Shown piece by piece: positions 8,973 to 18,179 of a stretch of 64,000 bases of DNA. This DNA comes from Lysobacteraceae bacterium (GTDB taxonomy: Bacteria > Pseudomonadota > Gammaproteobacteria > Xanthomonadales > Xanthomonadaceae), in contig JAUXUI010000035.1 in assembly GCA_030681035.1 (NCBI GenBank), positions 27,623 through 91,622 of the forward strand, read 5' to 3'. The notes under the pieces are model-generated. The model was not told where the DNA came from. It saw only the letters and a list, made by a program, of their open reading frames with translations, and did no database searches. The position numbers were made by a program, and so were the translations under genes. Position 1 is the stretch's first letter. Each line of letters opens with the position of its first letter.

Positions 8973-9295
8973 TTATTCATTGTATTTGCGCGAAGTGCCC
9001 TTGAACTTTTCGACGGGATACTTGCGGTCGTTGATCTGCAGTTTACGGCGAATGGCGGCGGACACGTCGATGCTTTGGTCGAGAGCGGCCAGGGTCAGGT
9101 CTCAATACTGTTCGGTTAGTCGCCAAGGGCATCGATTTCGTCATTCCCGCGAAAGCGGGAATCCATGTTGCTCTTGATTCGTAACGAAAAGTAAAAAATG
9201 GACCCCAGCTATCGCTGGGGTGACGACCTGATGGTTTGTCGTCTAACCGAACAGTATTGGGTCAGGTCTTGCCTTTTGCTCACTGTCCGCAGCAT
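8973..9295 (-). pseudogene. Small unrecognised frame split by a MITE insertion
   Basis: If the element at 9103-9259 and one copy of its 10-bp target duplication are removed, the minus strand gives an uninterrupted 51-codon frame from ATG at 9295 to TAA at 8973-8975. It begins MLRTVSKRQDLTLAALDQ and ends VEKFKGTSRKYNE. It would end 36 bp before the hsdM start. I do not recognise the protein; it may be a small gene or the 3' end of a larger lost gene, since an in-frame stop lies just upstream of the ATG. The reconstruction across the duplication is exact, which supports real insertion into a former coding frame. Confidence 0.45.
9103..9259. mobile_element. 157-bp MITE with 17-bp terminal inverted repeats and 10-bp target duplication
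   Basis: The perfect 17-bp terminal inverted repeat CAATACTGTTCGGTTAG (9103-9119) is mirrored at 9243-9259. GGTCAGGTCT occurs on both sides (9093-9102 and 9260-9269), a perfect 10-bp target-site duplication. The inside encodes nothing but holds two hairpins: ATTCCCGC-GAAA-GCGGGAAT (9143-9162) and CCCCAGC/GCTGGGG (9203-9220). A duplication of this length suggests mobilisation by a DDE transposase of a family such as IS4, which must be encoded elsewhere. Confidence 0.8.
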
Positions 9296-9310
9296 CCAAC
9301 GTCAAACTGG

Positions 9311-9330
9311 ATTCCGGCTTGCGCCGGAAT
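9311..9330. repeat. REP-like hairpin
   Basis: ATTCCGGC/GCCGGAAT with a 4-nt centre, embedded in the common context CTGGATTCCGG...GGAATGACGA. The same kind of palindrome occurs at 9143 and at 54580-54664. The rest of 9331-9500 shows no recognised gene. Confidence 0.6.
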
Positions 9331-9500
9331 GACGATAGATAGGCTGGATGCGCAGCGGCCAAACGGGATTGGCGCTGGCACGCAAGGCCCGGGCCATGCG
9401 TGGCAAGGCCACGAAGGCAGCACGCTTGCCGGCGCGGTTGGTGTAGCCTGCGCGTTGGTTACCCATCGCCAACTCGCCACGCCCAGGAGCGTATCCGCCG

Positions 9501-10943
9501 ATGAATCGCACTGCTCACGACCCAACCTTGTGGAACGCCGATCTGGCGCCCAGCGACGCCAGTCAACGCACTTGGGATTGGCGCGCCTACGCTGCGCTGT
9601 GGGTGGCGATGGTGGTGTGCGTGCCGACCTACCTGCTGGCCGGTGGTCTGGTCAGCCAGGGCATGGCGTGGTGGCAGGCGGTGCTTACGGTATTGCTCGG
9701 CAACCTGATCGTGCTGTTGCCGATGGTGCTGATCGGCCATGCCGGTGCCAAGCACGGCGTACCGTTTCCGGTGTTGCTGCGCTCGGCGTTCGGCACCAAG
9801 GGCGCGCGCATCCCGGCGCTGGCGCGCGGGCTGGTGGCGTGCGGCTGGTTCGGCATCAACACCTGGGTTGGTGGCTCGGCGATCTACGTGATCGCCAACG
9901 CCCTCAGCGGCGGCGCGTTCCATGGCAGCCCGTTGCCATTGCTCGGCATCGATCCGGCGCAGACCGTGTGTTTCATCGGCTTCTGGTCGTTGCACCTGTA
10001 CTTCATCAAGCACGGTACCGAATCGATCCGCTGGCTGGAAATGCTCAGTGCGCCGTTCCTGCTGTTGATGGGCCTGGCGCTGCTGGCGTGGGCGTACGTG
10101 CAGGCTGATGGCTTTGGCAACATGTTGGCCACGCCCTCGCAGTTTGTCGCGGGCGGCGCCAAAGAGGGCCAGTTCTGGCCAACCTTCTTCGCCGGGCTCA
10201 CCGCGATGGTCGGGTTCTGGGCGACGATGGCGCTGAACATTCCCGACTTCACCCGCTTCGCCAAATCGCAGCGCGACCAGATCGTTGGCCAGGCGCTGGG
10301 GCTGCCGCTGCCGATGGCGCTGTTCGCGTTCATCGGCGTGGCGGTGACTGCGGCCACCGTCACCATCTACGGCGAGGCGATCTGGGACCCGGTGCAACTG
10401 GCCGGGCGCATGGGCGGCTTTGGCGTGGTAGCGGCGTTGTTCGCCCTCGCCATCGCCACATTGACCACCAACCTCGCCGCCAACGTGGTGGCGCCGGCCT
10501 ACGGCTTCTCCAACCTCGCGCCGGGCCGTATCTCGTTCCGCATGGGCGGCTACATCACCGCCGGCATCGGCATCGCCATGTTCCCATGGAAGCTGATGGA
10601 ATCGGCCGGCACTTACTTGTTCACGTGGTTGATCGGCTACTCGGCGCTGCTCGGCCCGATCGCCGGCATCCTGGTCGCCGACTATTTTTTCATCCGCCGT
10701 ACCGAGTTGGTGGTAGACGATCTGTTCCGCCACGACGGCCGCTATCAGGCCAGCAACGGCTGGAATTGGGCGGGCCTTGGCGCACTGTTGATCGGCGTGC
10801 TGCCCAACCTGCCCGGCTTCGCCCATGCTGCCGGCCTGGTCGGCTCGGTGCCGGCGCTGTTCGATACGATCTACAGCTACGCCTGGTTCGTCGGCTTTGC
10901 GCTGGCGGCGCTGGTGTATCTGGGGTTGGCGCGGCGGCGGTGA
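9501..10943 (+). CDS. NCS1-family nucleobase/hydantoin:cation symporter
   Basis: A 480-aa inner-membrane transporter of the NCS1 (CodB/PucI/Mhp1) family with about twelve hydrophobic segments. It opens with a cytosolic WNADLAPSDASQRTWDW block typical of the family. GMAWWQAVLTVLLGN, the TM3-like ACGWFGINTWVGGSAIYV and the TM6-like MVGFWATMALNIPDFTRFAKS are family landmarks. The start at 9501 is preceded by AGGAG (9485-9489). It lies upstream of a dihydropyrimidinase on the same strand, with a gap of about 500 bp holding a convergent HicB-like gene. The substrate is therefore probably a hydantoin, dihydropyrimidine or pyrimidine base; the exact ligand is not evident. Confidence 0.88.
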   Translation: MNRTAHDPTLWNADLAPSDASQRTWDWRAYAALWVAMVVCVPTYLLAGGLVSQGMAWWQAVLTVLLGNLIVLLPMVLIGHAGAKHGVPFPVLLRSAFGTKGARIPALARGLVACGWFGINTWVGGSAIYVIANALSGGAFHGSPLPLLGIDPAQTVCFIGFWSLHLYFIKHGTESIRWLEMLSAPFLLLMGLALLAWAYVQADGFGNMLATPSQFVAGGAKEGQFWPTFFAGLTAMVGFWATMALNIPDFTRFAKSQRDQIVGQALGLPLPMALFAFIGVAVTAATVTIYGEAIWDPVQLAGRMGGFGVVAALFALAIATLTTNLAANVVAPAYGFSNLAPGRISFRMGGYITAGIGIAMFPWKLMESAGTYLFTWLIGYSALLGPIAGILVADYFFIRRTELVVDDLFRHDGRYQASNGWNWAGLGALLIGVLPNLPGFAHAAGLVGSVPALFDTIYSYAWFVGFALAALVYLGLARRR

Positions 10944-10955
10944 TGGGGGCTTCTG

Positions 10956-11056
10956 GTAGGTCGGCTCAAGCCGCAACGCGGCGGAGCCGACATCGCGACA
11001 AGCCACAACGCCGTGGCGGTGTCGGGTCCGCGCCTATGGCGCTTGACCCGACCTAC
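10956..11056. repeat. Imperfect palindromic intergenic repeat
   Basis: GTAGGTCGG at 10956-10964 is mirrored by CCGACCTAC at 11048-11056, enclosing shorter mirrored GC-rich pieces. The pattern resembles intergenic palindromes common in Xanthomonadales. It runs over the stop codon of the HicB-like gene and may serve as a terminator between the convergent genes. Confidence 0.5.
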
Positions 11057-11250
11057 AGGCCGTCAGTCCGCTGCGTTGCGCCGGTGCGTTCGCCCCGCGC
11101 GGCAATCAGCTTTCTGGCGACATCGCGAGCAATTTCCAGCGTTTCCGTGACCGTGCGGCCTTGTGCGACCAGGCCGGGCACTTCTTCGCTGGTGGCAAGG
11201 TAGACGCCTTCGGTCAGGCGCTCGATGTGCAGATTGACGATGCGCTCCAT
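11053..11250 (-). CDS. HicB-like antitoxin-family protein, no HicA partner seen
   Basis: A 65-aa protein, MERIVNLHIERLTEGVYLAT..., with the partial RNase-H-like fold of HicB (the EEVPGLVAQGRTVTETLEIA block is the family hallmark). ATG at 11250 is preceded by GGGAG on the minus strand. HicB normally neutralises the HicA mRNA interferase by binding it and its own operator. No HicA-sized frame is present on either side, and there is no C-terminal DNA-binding extension. It is an orphan on the opposite strand between a permease and a dihydropyrimidinase. A solitary or degraded antitoxin is the most likely reading. Confidence 0.7.
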   Translation of the reverse strand: MERIVNLHIERLTEGVYLATSEEVPGLVAQGRTVTETLEIARDVARKLIAARGERTGATQRTDGL

Positions 11251-11348
11251 GAACGACACTCCCGGTCGCGTACAGTGCTCCCATGGTAGCTCACCGCGCC
11301 CCCGAAAGCCGTGGTAAACCTGGGCGGCGATTGATTCCGGGCAGTTGA

Positions 11349-12881
<1,533 letters not shown>

Positions 12882-12899
12882 AACATCGCAGTCGACCGG

Positions 12900-13067
12900 G
12901 TCGTGGGACGCAATGAATTGCGCCCCTACCGGGTTCATCATCACGATGCCATGGAAATGGTTTGGCATGGTCACGAACGCATCCAAGGCCATCAACCAAT
13001 CCCCACCTTCATCGCGCCCTGATTCATCGCGCCCTGATTTATCGCGCCCTGATTCATCGCAACCCGG
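12900..13067 (-). pseudogene. Remnant of a RAYT / IS200-like transposase
   Basis: Translating the minus strand gives GDWLMALDAFVTMPNHFHGIV, the MPNHFHG histidine motif of Y1 (IS200-like/REP-associated) transposases. The catalytic tyrosine part and everything before it are absent. The frame is preceded by a 15-bp tandem repeat that reads in frame as RDESG units. This is a short fossil of a REP-mobilising transposase, which fits the REP-like palindromes elsewhere in the window. Confidence 0.6.
13008..13067. repeat. 15-bp tandem repeat, four units
   Basis: TTCATCGCGCCCTGA occurs at 13008-13022 and 13023-13037, with one change at 13038-13052, and as a decayed copy at 13053-13067. It lies inside the transposase remnant and stays in its reading frame. 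Confidence 0.85.
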
Positions 13068-13077
13068 TCGTTTGGTG

Positions 13078-15591
13078 CTACTGCGCTGGCGGCTCGGTCT
13101 GCGCGGGATGCAGCGGCGGAATCACCAGGGTGGTGAACTCTTGGTAGCTGGCCATTGGCAGATCGCGCAATGCCAGCCGCTCGGCGCGATGGTGTTGTAT
13201 CGGCATCACCGCAGCTTCATACAAAATCACTTCATGGCTGAATGGGTACCAGCGTGCCAGCTTTTTCACCAGCTCGCGCAGGCCTTCGGGCTCGGCATGG
13301 AAGCGGCTGCAACTCAGATCGCCACTCAAGGCCACCTGCCACAGCAGCAGATGCGCGCTGGTATCGATGCTGTGCTGATAGACCAGAAAATGCGTCGCTT
13401 CCAGCGACAGCACACCATTGCGGCCGGGGTCGATACCCAGATCGGCGTACAAACACGCTTCGGCGGAAACACCCGGCTCCATCCGCGCATCGATGCCTTC
13501 AGCGCGAGTCTTGCGGATCACCGCATGCGGCACATCGGCAAACACGCCGGGATGGCCATAAAACACCGCGCACACGCGTTTGCCGGCACGTACCTCGGCC
13601 ATGATCGCGGCCTCCATTTCGCGATAGGTCTGGCGGCGATCCTTGCCTGCTGCGTACAGCGGCGATAGATCGATCACATCCGGGCGCAACGCCAAAATCT
13701 GCGCGCGTGCCAGCGGATCGACCAGACAAAAAACACGCTGCGCCGCGCGAATCTCCGAGAGCGTACGCTCGGAGACATGGCGACTCATCTGGATGCCGCT
13801 GCCCACTACCACCAGGCCGGGCCGGGCCGGGCTCGGCGTTGACAGCCCATCAGCCATTGCTGCATCTGCCGTCGCCAACACGAGCTGGTCACGGCCTGCC
13901 TGCTTGGCGCGATACAGTGCCTGATCGGCGCAGCGCACCACGTCGGCCAGCGCCTTGTGTTGCTCGCTGCGCTCGCAGATGCCAAAACTCAGCGTTGGCG
14001 CTACCGTTTGCTCCCATGCCGAAACCGGCTCGATGCGCCGCTGCAATTGCTCGACAAGCACCTTTGCCGCACTCGCGTCGCCGACAAAAAACACGGTGAA
14101 CTCCTCGCCACCGCTGCGCCCAATAATCGCATTTTCACCGAACACTTCGCGCCACCATAAGCCCAGCCGTCGCAGCACCTCATCGCCCATGGCGTGGCCA
14201 TAGCGATCATTGATCTGCTTGAACAGGTCGATATCGGCCATGATCACGGTAAACGGCTTTGCCGCACCCAGCGCGCCGGCATACGCCTGCTGACCGAGGC
14301 GATATGCCTGTTGATGGTTGTACAGCCGGGTCAGGCCGTCACGCTCGGACAGCCAGCGGTAACGCAAACGTTCATCACGGGTGCGGCGCAGCGAATGCAG
14401 CAGCACCAACACGATCACCGCCAGCAACAACACCACAGCGGCAATCAACCATTGCCGCTGACTGGATTCTTTCAGGCGAAGCTGCTGCACGGTTCGATCG
14501 CGCTGCAATAATGCGATCTGCTGCTCGGACACCTGCGAGTTGAACTCCACCTGTAAATAGGCAAAGCGGCGATCACGAATATCGGCCTGTTCCTTGGCAC
14601 TGGCCTGCTCGGCCTGCTTGCGGTAATCCAGTGCCAGTGCCAACTCGCCACGGCGCTCGGCCAGTTCGCTATGCAGAGACAACACCCGCGCCAGATTGCC
14701 CCGCGCTCCCGATTGCTTCAAGTTCGCCGCACTGTCGTTCAATAGTTGTTCTGCCTCGGAACGGTTGCGATCCAGGCGCACCAGCACTTCGGCGATATCA
14801 ACCTCGGATTCGCTCACACCATCTGCAAAACTGGCGGCCTGATACCTCCGATGCGCATCGCGCAACGGTGCCAAGGCGTCGAGCAGATAACCTTGCTTCA
14901 TTAGCGCGCCACCCAGTGCCGCCATGGCTTGAGCAACAAATACCGGGTCGCCAGCCTGCGAGCACACGGAGAACTGATCACGCGCCGTGCGCTCGGCCTC
15001 AATCAGCTGCCCTGCCTGGCTCAGCGCCAGCACCATATCCGAACGCGCGATGCAGCGCGCACGCAAGTCACCGAGTTCGTCAGCGGATTGCAATTGTTGC
15101 CGTGCATAGGTGATTGCCTGTTCGCTTTCACCTGCCCCGCCATAAAGATAGGCCGCGTGCCCAAGCAGGGCAATCCGCTCCTTACCCTGATCCGGCAACT
15201 CGGTCAGCCCCTGTTTGAGCCAACTGAACGCACGAAAATAATCACCCACATTGACCGCGATATTCGCACCCAAGCCCAACGCGCGCAGCCGCAGCTCCGG
15301 AGTCAGATCATGGGCGAGCATCGCTTCGACGCCATTGAGACAGCCTTGCAAATCCCCAGCCAACGCCAGATTTCGCAAACGCACCAATTCGATACGTGCG
15401 CGCTGTTCCGGTGTGGCTTGAGCAAGTCCAGAACCAAGCGCCTCGATCAATGCTGCCGATTCCGGCCACGGCGCCTGCACATTGCGTTGCTCGATTTCGC
15501 TGATCCGTGCTTCCAAACCCGGCGCGGCCCACAGCAAGCTGGCCTGCAGCAGCAGGGCCAGCTTGCACAACGTGCGGCAAGGATTGGCCAC
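13078..15591 (-). CDS. GGDEF sensor fused to borosin-type alpha-N-methyltransferase domain
   Basis: An 837-aa fusion. A signal peptide (about 1-23) is followed by a TPR-like helical sensor (about 25-375) and one membrane helix (about 382-400). Next is a GGDEF domain with ADIDLFKQINDRYGHAMGDE and active-site GGEEF at 494-498; no RxxD inhibitory site is visible. Residues about 592-830 form a tetrapyrrole-methylase-fold domain: VVGSG at 595-599, RRQTY at 652-656 (the R-x3-Y pair of borosin methyltransferases), YGHPGVF at 678-684 and EPGVSAEACLYADLGID at 705-721. These blocks closely resemble the split-borosin enzyme SonM as I recall it. The precursor-like gene lies 8 bp upstream. I infer backbone N-methylation of that peptide, possibly linked to c-di-GMP signalling. 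Confidence 0.85.
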   Translation of the reverse strand: MANPCRTLCKLALLLQASLLWAAPGLEARISEIEQRNVQAPWPESAALIEALGSGLAQATPEQRARIELVRLRNLALAGDLQGCLNGVEAMLAHDLTPELRLRALGLGANIAVNVGDYFRAFSWLKQGLTELPDQGKERIALLGHAAYLYGGAGESEQAITYARQQLQSADELGDLRARCIARSDMVLALSQAGQLIEAERTARDQFSVCSQAGDPVFVAQAMAALGGALMKQGYLLDALAPLRDAHRRYQAASFADGVSESEVDIAEVLVRLDRNRSEAEQLLNDSAANLKQSGARGNLARVLSLHSELAERRGELALALDYRKQAEQASAKEQADIRDRRFAYLQVEFNSQVSEQQIALLQRDRTVQQLRLKESSQRQWLIAAVVLLLAVIVLVLLHSLRRTRDERLRYRWLSERDGLTRLYNHQQAYRLGQQAYAGALGAAKPFTVIMADIDLFKQINDRYGHAMGDEVLRRLGLWWREVFGENAIIGRSGGEEFTVFFVGDASAAKVLVEQLQRRIEPVSAWEQTVAPTLSFGICERSEQHKALADVVRCADQALYRAKQAGRDQLVLATADAAMADGLSTPSPARPGLVVVGSGIQMSRHVSERTLSEIRAAQRVFCLVDPLARAQILALRPDVIDLSPLYAAGKDRRQTYREMEAAIMAEVRAGKRVCAVFYGHPGVFADVPHAVIRKTRAEGIDARMEPGVSAEACLYADLGIDPGRNGVLSLEATHFLVYQHSIDTSAHLLLWQVALSGDLSCSRFHAEPEGLRELVKKLARWYPFSHEVILYEAAVMPIQHHRAERLALRDLPMASYQEFTTLVIPPLHPAQTEPPAQ

Positions 15592-15599
15592 GGAACGGG

Positions 15600-15839
15600 T
15601 CAGTATTCGTCGTCTTTGTGATCGTATGCCTTGATCGTGGTGTTGTTGGCGTAATAGCTGTCACTATCGCCCCCGCAGAGTTTTGCAACCGCCGCGCAAT
15701 CACCCGCCTTCATCGCCGCCTTTTCTTCATCGCTCAAGCCATAACGCGCCAACACCGCATCGGGGTTTGCTTCGTATTCGGCAGCCAATGCCGCATCGCG
15801 GCCCAACGCATTGACCAATTCCAGCAGTTTGTTCGCCAT
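15600..15839 (-). CDS. Candidate split-borosin precursor peptide (SonA-like)
   Basis: A 79-aa peptide beginning MANKLLELVNALGRDAAL. Residues about 1-47 form a small helical domain, with EANPDAVLARYGLSDEEKAA matching the precursor-side binding domain of split borosins (the NPxAVxxxxGLxDEE pattern). The C-terminal tail, from about residue 50 (GGDSDSYYANNTTIKAYDH...), is polar and unstructured, as expected of a core peptide. An upstream ATG exists at 15860, but the 15839 start is preceded by GGGGAG at suitable spacing. It is co-directional with the methyltransferase fusion and ends 8 bp before it, so one mRNA is likely. Which residues are methylated, and whether the tail is cleaved, is unknown. 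Confidence 0.75.
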   Translation of the reverse strand: MANKLLELVNALGRDAALAAEYEANPDAVLARYGLSDEEKAAMKAGDCAAVAKLCGGDSDSYYANNTTIKAYDHKDDEY

Positions 15840-16036
15840 AAAATCCACTCCCCAATCCATGTTTGTCGTGTCGCCGCATCATCACGATGAAGCAACGCGC
15901 CGGTCCAGAACCTATGATCCACCGCATGGCGCAATCAATCGGCCATGCGTCCCCACCCAAGCGCCTTTCGGTACAGTGCGCCCCGCGCCATGCTAGCGTA
16001 TGTCGCTAACATTTTCCTGGCTTTGGAGCACCCGCC

Positions 16037-18148
16037 ATGTTCAATCACACGCATCGCGTTGGCCTGATGGCTGCAATCGCTGGTATTGGCCTGAGCACCG
16101 TCCTGATGGCTGAAGACATGAGTAAACAAGACCCCAACCTGTGGCTGGAAGACGTTGCCGGCGAAAAAGCGCTGGACTGGGTGCGCGCGCGCAATGCCGT
16201 CAGTCAGAAAACGTTGCAGGCCGACCCCGCATTTGCCAGCTTGCGCGACGATCTGCTCGCGATCCTCGATTCGGACGCGCGCATTGCCTATGCCCAAAAG
16301 ATCGGGCCGTACTATTACAACTTCTGGCGCGATAAAACTGCCGTGCGCGGGATTTGGCGGCGCACCACGCCCGAGTCCTATCGCAGCGCGCAACCCGAAT
16401 GGGAAACCGTGCTCGATCTCGATGCGCTGGCCACCAGCGAAAACGAAAACTGGGTCTGGCATGGTGCGCAGTGCCTGCGCCCGGATTACACACGCTGCCT
16501 GATTTCGTTGTCGCGCGGCGGTGCCGATGCCGATGTCAGCCGCGAGTTTGCGCTCGATGCGCGCAACTTCGTCAGCGATGGCTTCTATCGCCCTGAAGCC
16601 AAGGGTGGCATGGACTGGATCGACCACGACACGGTCTACGTGTTCACCGATTTTGGCGATGGCAGCCTCACCGAACCGGGCTATCCGCGAATCGTCAAGC
16701 AATGGCGGCGCGGCACGCCGTTGAGCGCGGCGAGCGTAGTCTACGAAGGCCGCAACGATGACATGTACATTGCCGCAAGCCACGACGACACGCCGGGCTT
16801 CGAGCGCGATTTCGTCAGTCGCACACTGGCGTTCTACAACGATGAACTGTACCTGCGCAGCAAGGATGGCAGCCTGCACAAGATCGATGCGCCCAACAGC
16901 GCCAACAAGTCGGTTGTGCGCGAACACCTGCTGCTGGAACTGCGTGAGCCGTGGACGGTGGCAGGCACGCAATACGCTGCGGGTTCCTTGCTGGCGACCA
17001 ACTTCGCTGCGTTCATGGCTGGTGAGCGGCAATTCGAGGTGTTGTTCGCACCCGACGCTCACACCGCGCTGGCCGGTTTTGGCGCGCTCAAGGATCACCT
17101 CTACCTCAATGTGCTGGAGGACGTGAAGAATCGCATCGTGATCCTGAGCCCTGGCAAGGATGGCTGGCAGCGCGAGCCGCTGCGCGGCGCGCCGAGCTTT
17201 GGCACTTTGGGCTTCAGTGCGGTGGATGCCGACGAGAGCAACGACTATTTCCTGACCAGTACCGATTTCCTCACACCGACCAGCCTGGCCTGGGGCAGCA
17301 TCGGTGGCACGCCAAAGACGCTCAAGCAACTGCCGGCATTCTTTGATGCCAGCGCTTTGGCCATCAGCCAACACTTCGCCACCTCCAAGGATGGCACCCA
17401 GGTGCCGTACTTCATGGTCGCGCCCAAAGCGCTGACGCGCGATGGCAACAACCCGACCCTGTTGTACGGTTATGGCGGTTTCGAGATTTCGCTGACGCCC
17501 AATTACAGCGCCAGTGTTGGCCGTGGCTGGCTCAGCCAGGGCGGCGTGTACGTGCTGGCCAATATCCGTGGCGGCGGCGAGTACGGCCCGCGCTGGCATC
17601 AGGCGGCGCTGCGCGAGCACCGCAACAAGGCCTATGAAGATTTCGCCGCCGTGGCGCAGGACCTGATCGCGCACAAGGTCACCCAAAGCGCGCGCCTTGG
17701 CATCCAGGGTGGCTCCAATGGTGGCCTGCTGATGGGCAACATGACGGTGATGTATCCCGAGCTGTTCGGCGCGGTGGTCTGCCAGGTGCCACTGCTCGAT
17801 ATGCAGCGCTATCACAAGTTGCTGGCGGGTGCCTCGTGGATGGCCGAATACGGCGACCCGGACAAGCCCGAAGACTGGGCCTTCTTGCAACACTACTCGC
17901 CGTATCACAACGTCAGTGGTGAAGCGAAGTACCCACCGCTGCTGTTCACCACCTCGACCCGCGATGATCGCGTACATCCGGGCCACGCCCGCAAGATGAT
18001 GGCGCGCATGCAGGAACAAGGCCATGACGTGCTGTATTACGAAAACATCGAGGGTGGCCATGGCGGTGCTGCCAACAATCCGCAGGCGGCCTACATGCAG
18101 GCACTGGCCTACACATTCCTGAAACAAAAACTGATGCGTGCGCCGTAA
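16037..18148 (+). CDS. Secreted prolyl oligopeptidase family S9 peptidase
   Basis: A 703-aa serine peptidase with an N-terminal signal peptide (cleavage probably after VLMA, about residue 25), a beta-propeller, and a C-terminal alpha/beta hydrolase domain. The nucleophile is Ser560 in GGSNGGLLMG. The acid lies in TRDDRVHPGHARKM and the histidine in EGGHGG. It would hydrolyse proline-containing short peptides in the periplasm. GGAG at 16025-16028 supports the start. It is divergent from the borosin-like operon across a 197-bp intergenic region and is followed 31 bp later by a second S9 peptidase. Fungal borosin pathways use an S9 prolyl oligopeptidase for macrocyclisation, but S9 peptidases are also ordinary in Xanthomonadales, so a link is only suggestive. 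Confidence 0.92.
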   Translation: MFNHTHRVGLMAAIAGIGLSTVLMAEDMSKQDPNLWLEDVAGEKALDWVRARNAVSQKTLQADPAFASLRDDLLAILDSDARIAYAQKIGPYYYNFWRDKTAVRGIWRRTTPESYRSAQPEWETVLDLDALATSENENWVWHGAQCLRPDYTRCLISLSRGGADADVSREFALDARNFVSDGFYRPEAKGGMDWIDHDTVYVFTDFGDGSLTEPGYPRIVKQWRRGTPLSAASVVYEGRNDDMYIAASHDDTPGFERDFVSRTLAFYNDELYLRSKDGSLHKIDAPNSANKSVVREHLLLELREPWTVAGTQYAAGSLLATNFAAFMAGERQFEVLFAPDAHTALAGFGALKDHLYLNVLEDVKNRIVILSPGKDGWQREPLRGAPSFGTLGFSAVDADESNDYFLTSTDFLTPTSLAWGSIGGTPKTLKQLPAFFDASALAISQHFATSKDGTQVPYFMVAPKALTRDGNNPTLLYGYGGFEISLTPNYSASVGRGWLSQGGVYVLANIRGGGEYGPRWHQAALREHRNKAYEDFAAVAQDLIAHKVTQSARLGIQGGSNGGLLMGNMTVMYPELFGAVVCQVPLLDMQRYHKLLAGASWMAEYGDPDKPEDWAFLQHYSPYHNVSGEAKYPPLLFTTSTRDDRVHPGHARKMMARMQEQGHDVLYYENIEGGHGGAANNPQAAYMQALAYTFLKQKLMRAP

Positions 18149-18179
18149 GCGCACACCACACAAAACGGCGGAAACCGAC

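Noticed and set aside
9459..11006. 515-codon minus frame opposite the NCS1 permease
   Set aside because: Composition (many R, Q, H, A) is that of an antisense read of a membrane protein.
13078..15591. Methyltransferase domain as a cobalamin/siroheme biosynthesis enzyme
   Set aside because: The fold is shared, but no tetrapyrrole gene is nearby, and the R-x3-Y and YGHPGVF/EPGVSAEACLYADLG blocks with the small upstream gene fit borosin enzymes better.
15840..16036. c-di-GMP riboswitch in the borosin/S9 intergenic region
   Set aside because: I looked because of the GGDEF domain but saw no recognisable conserved riboswitch core.
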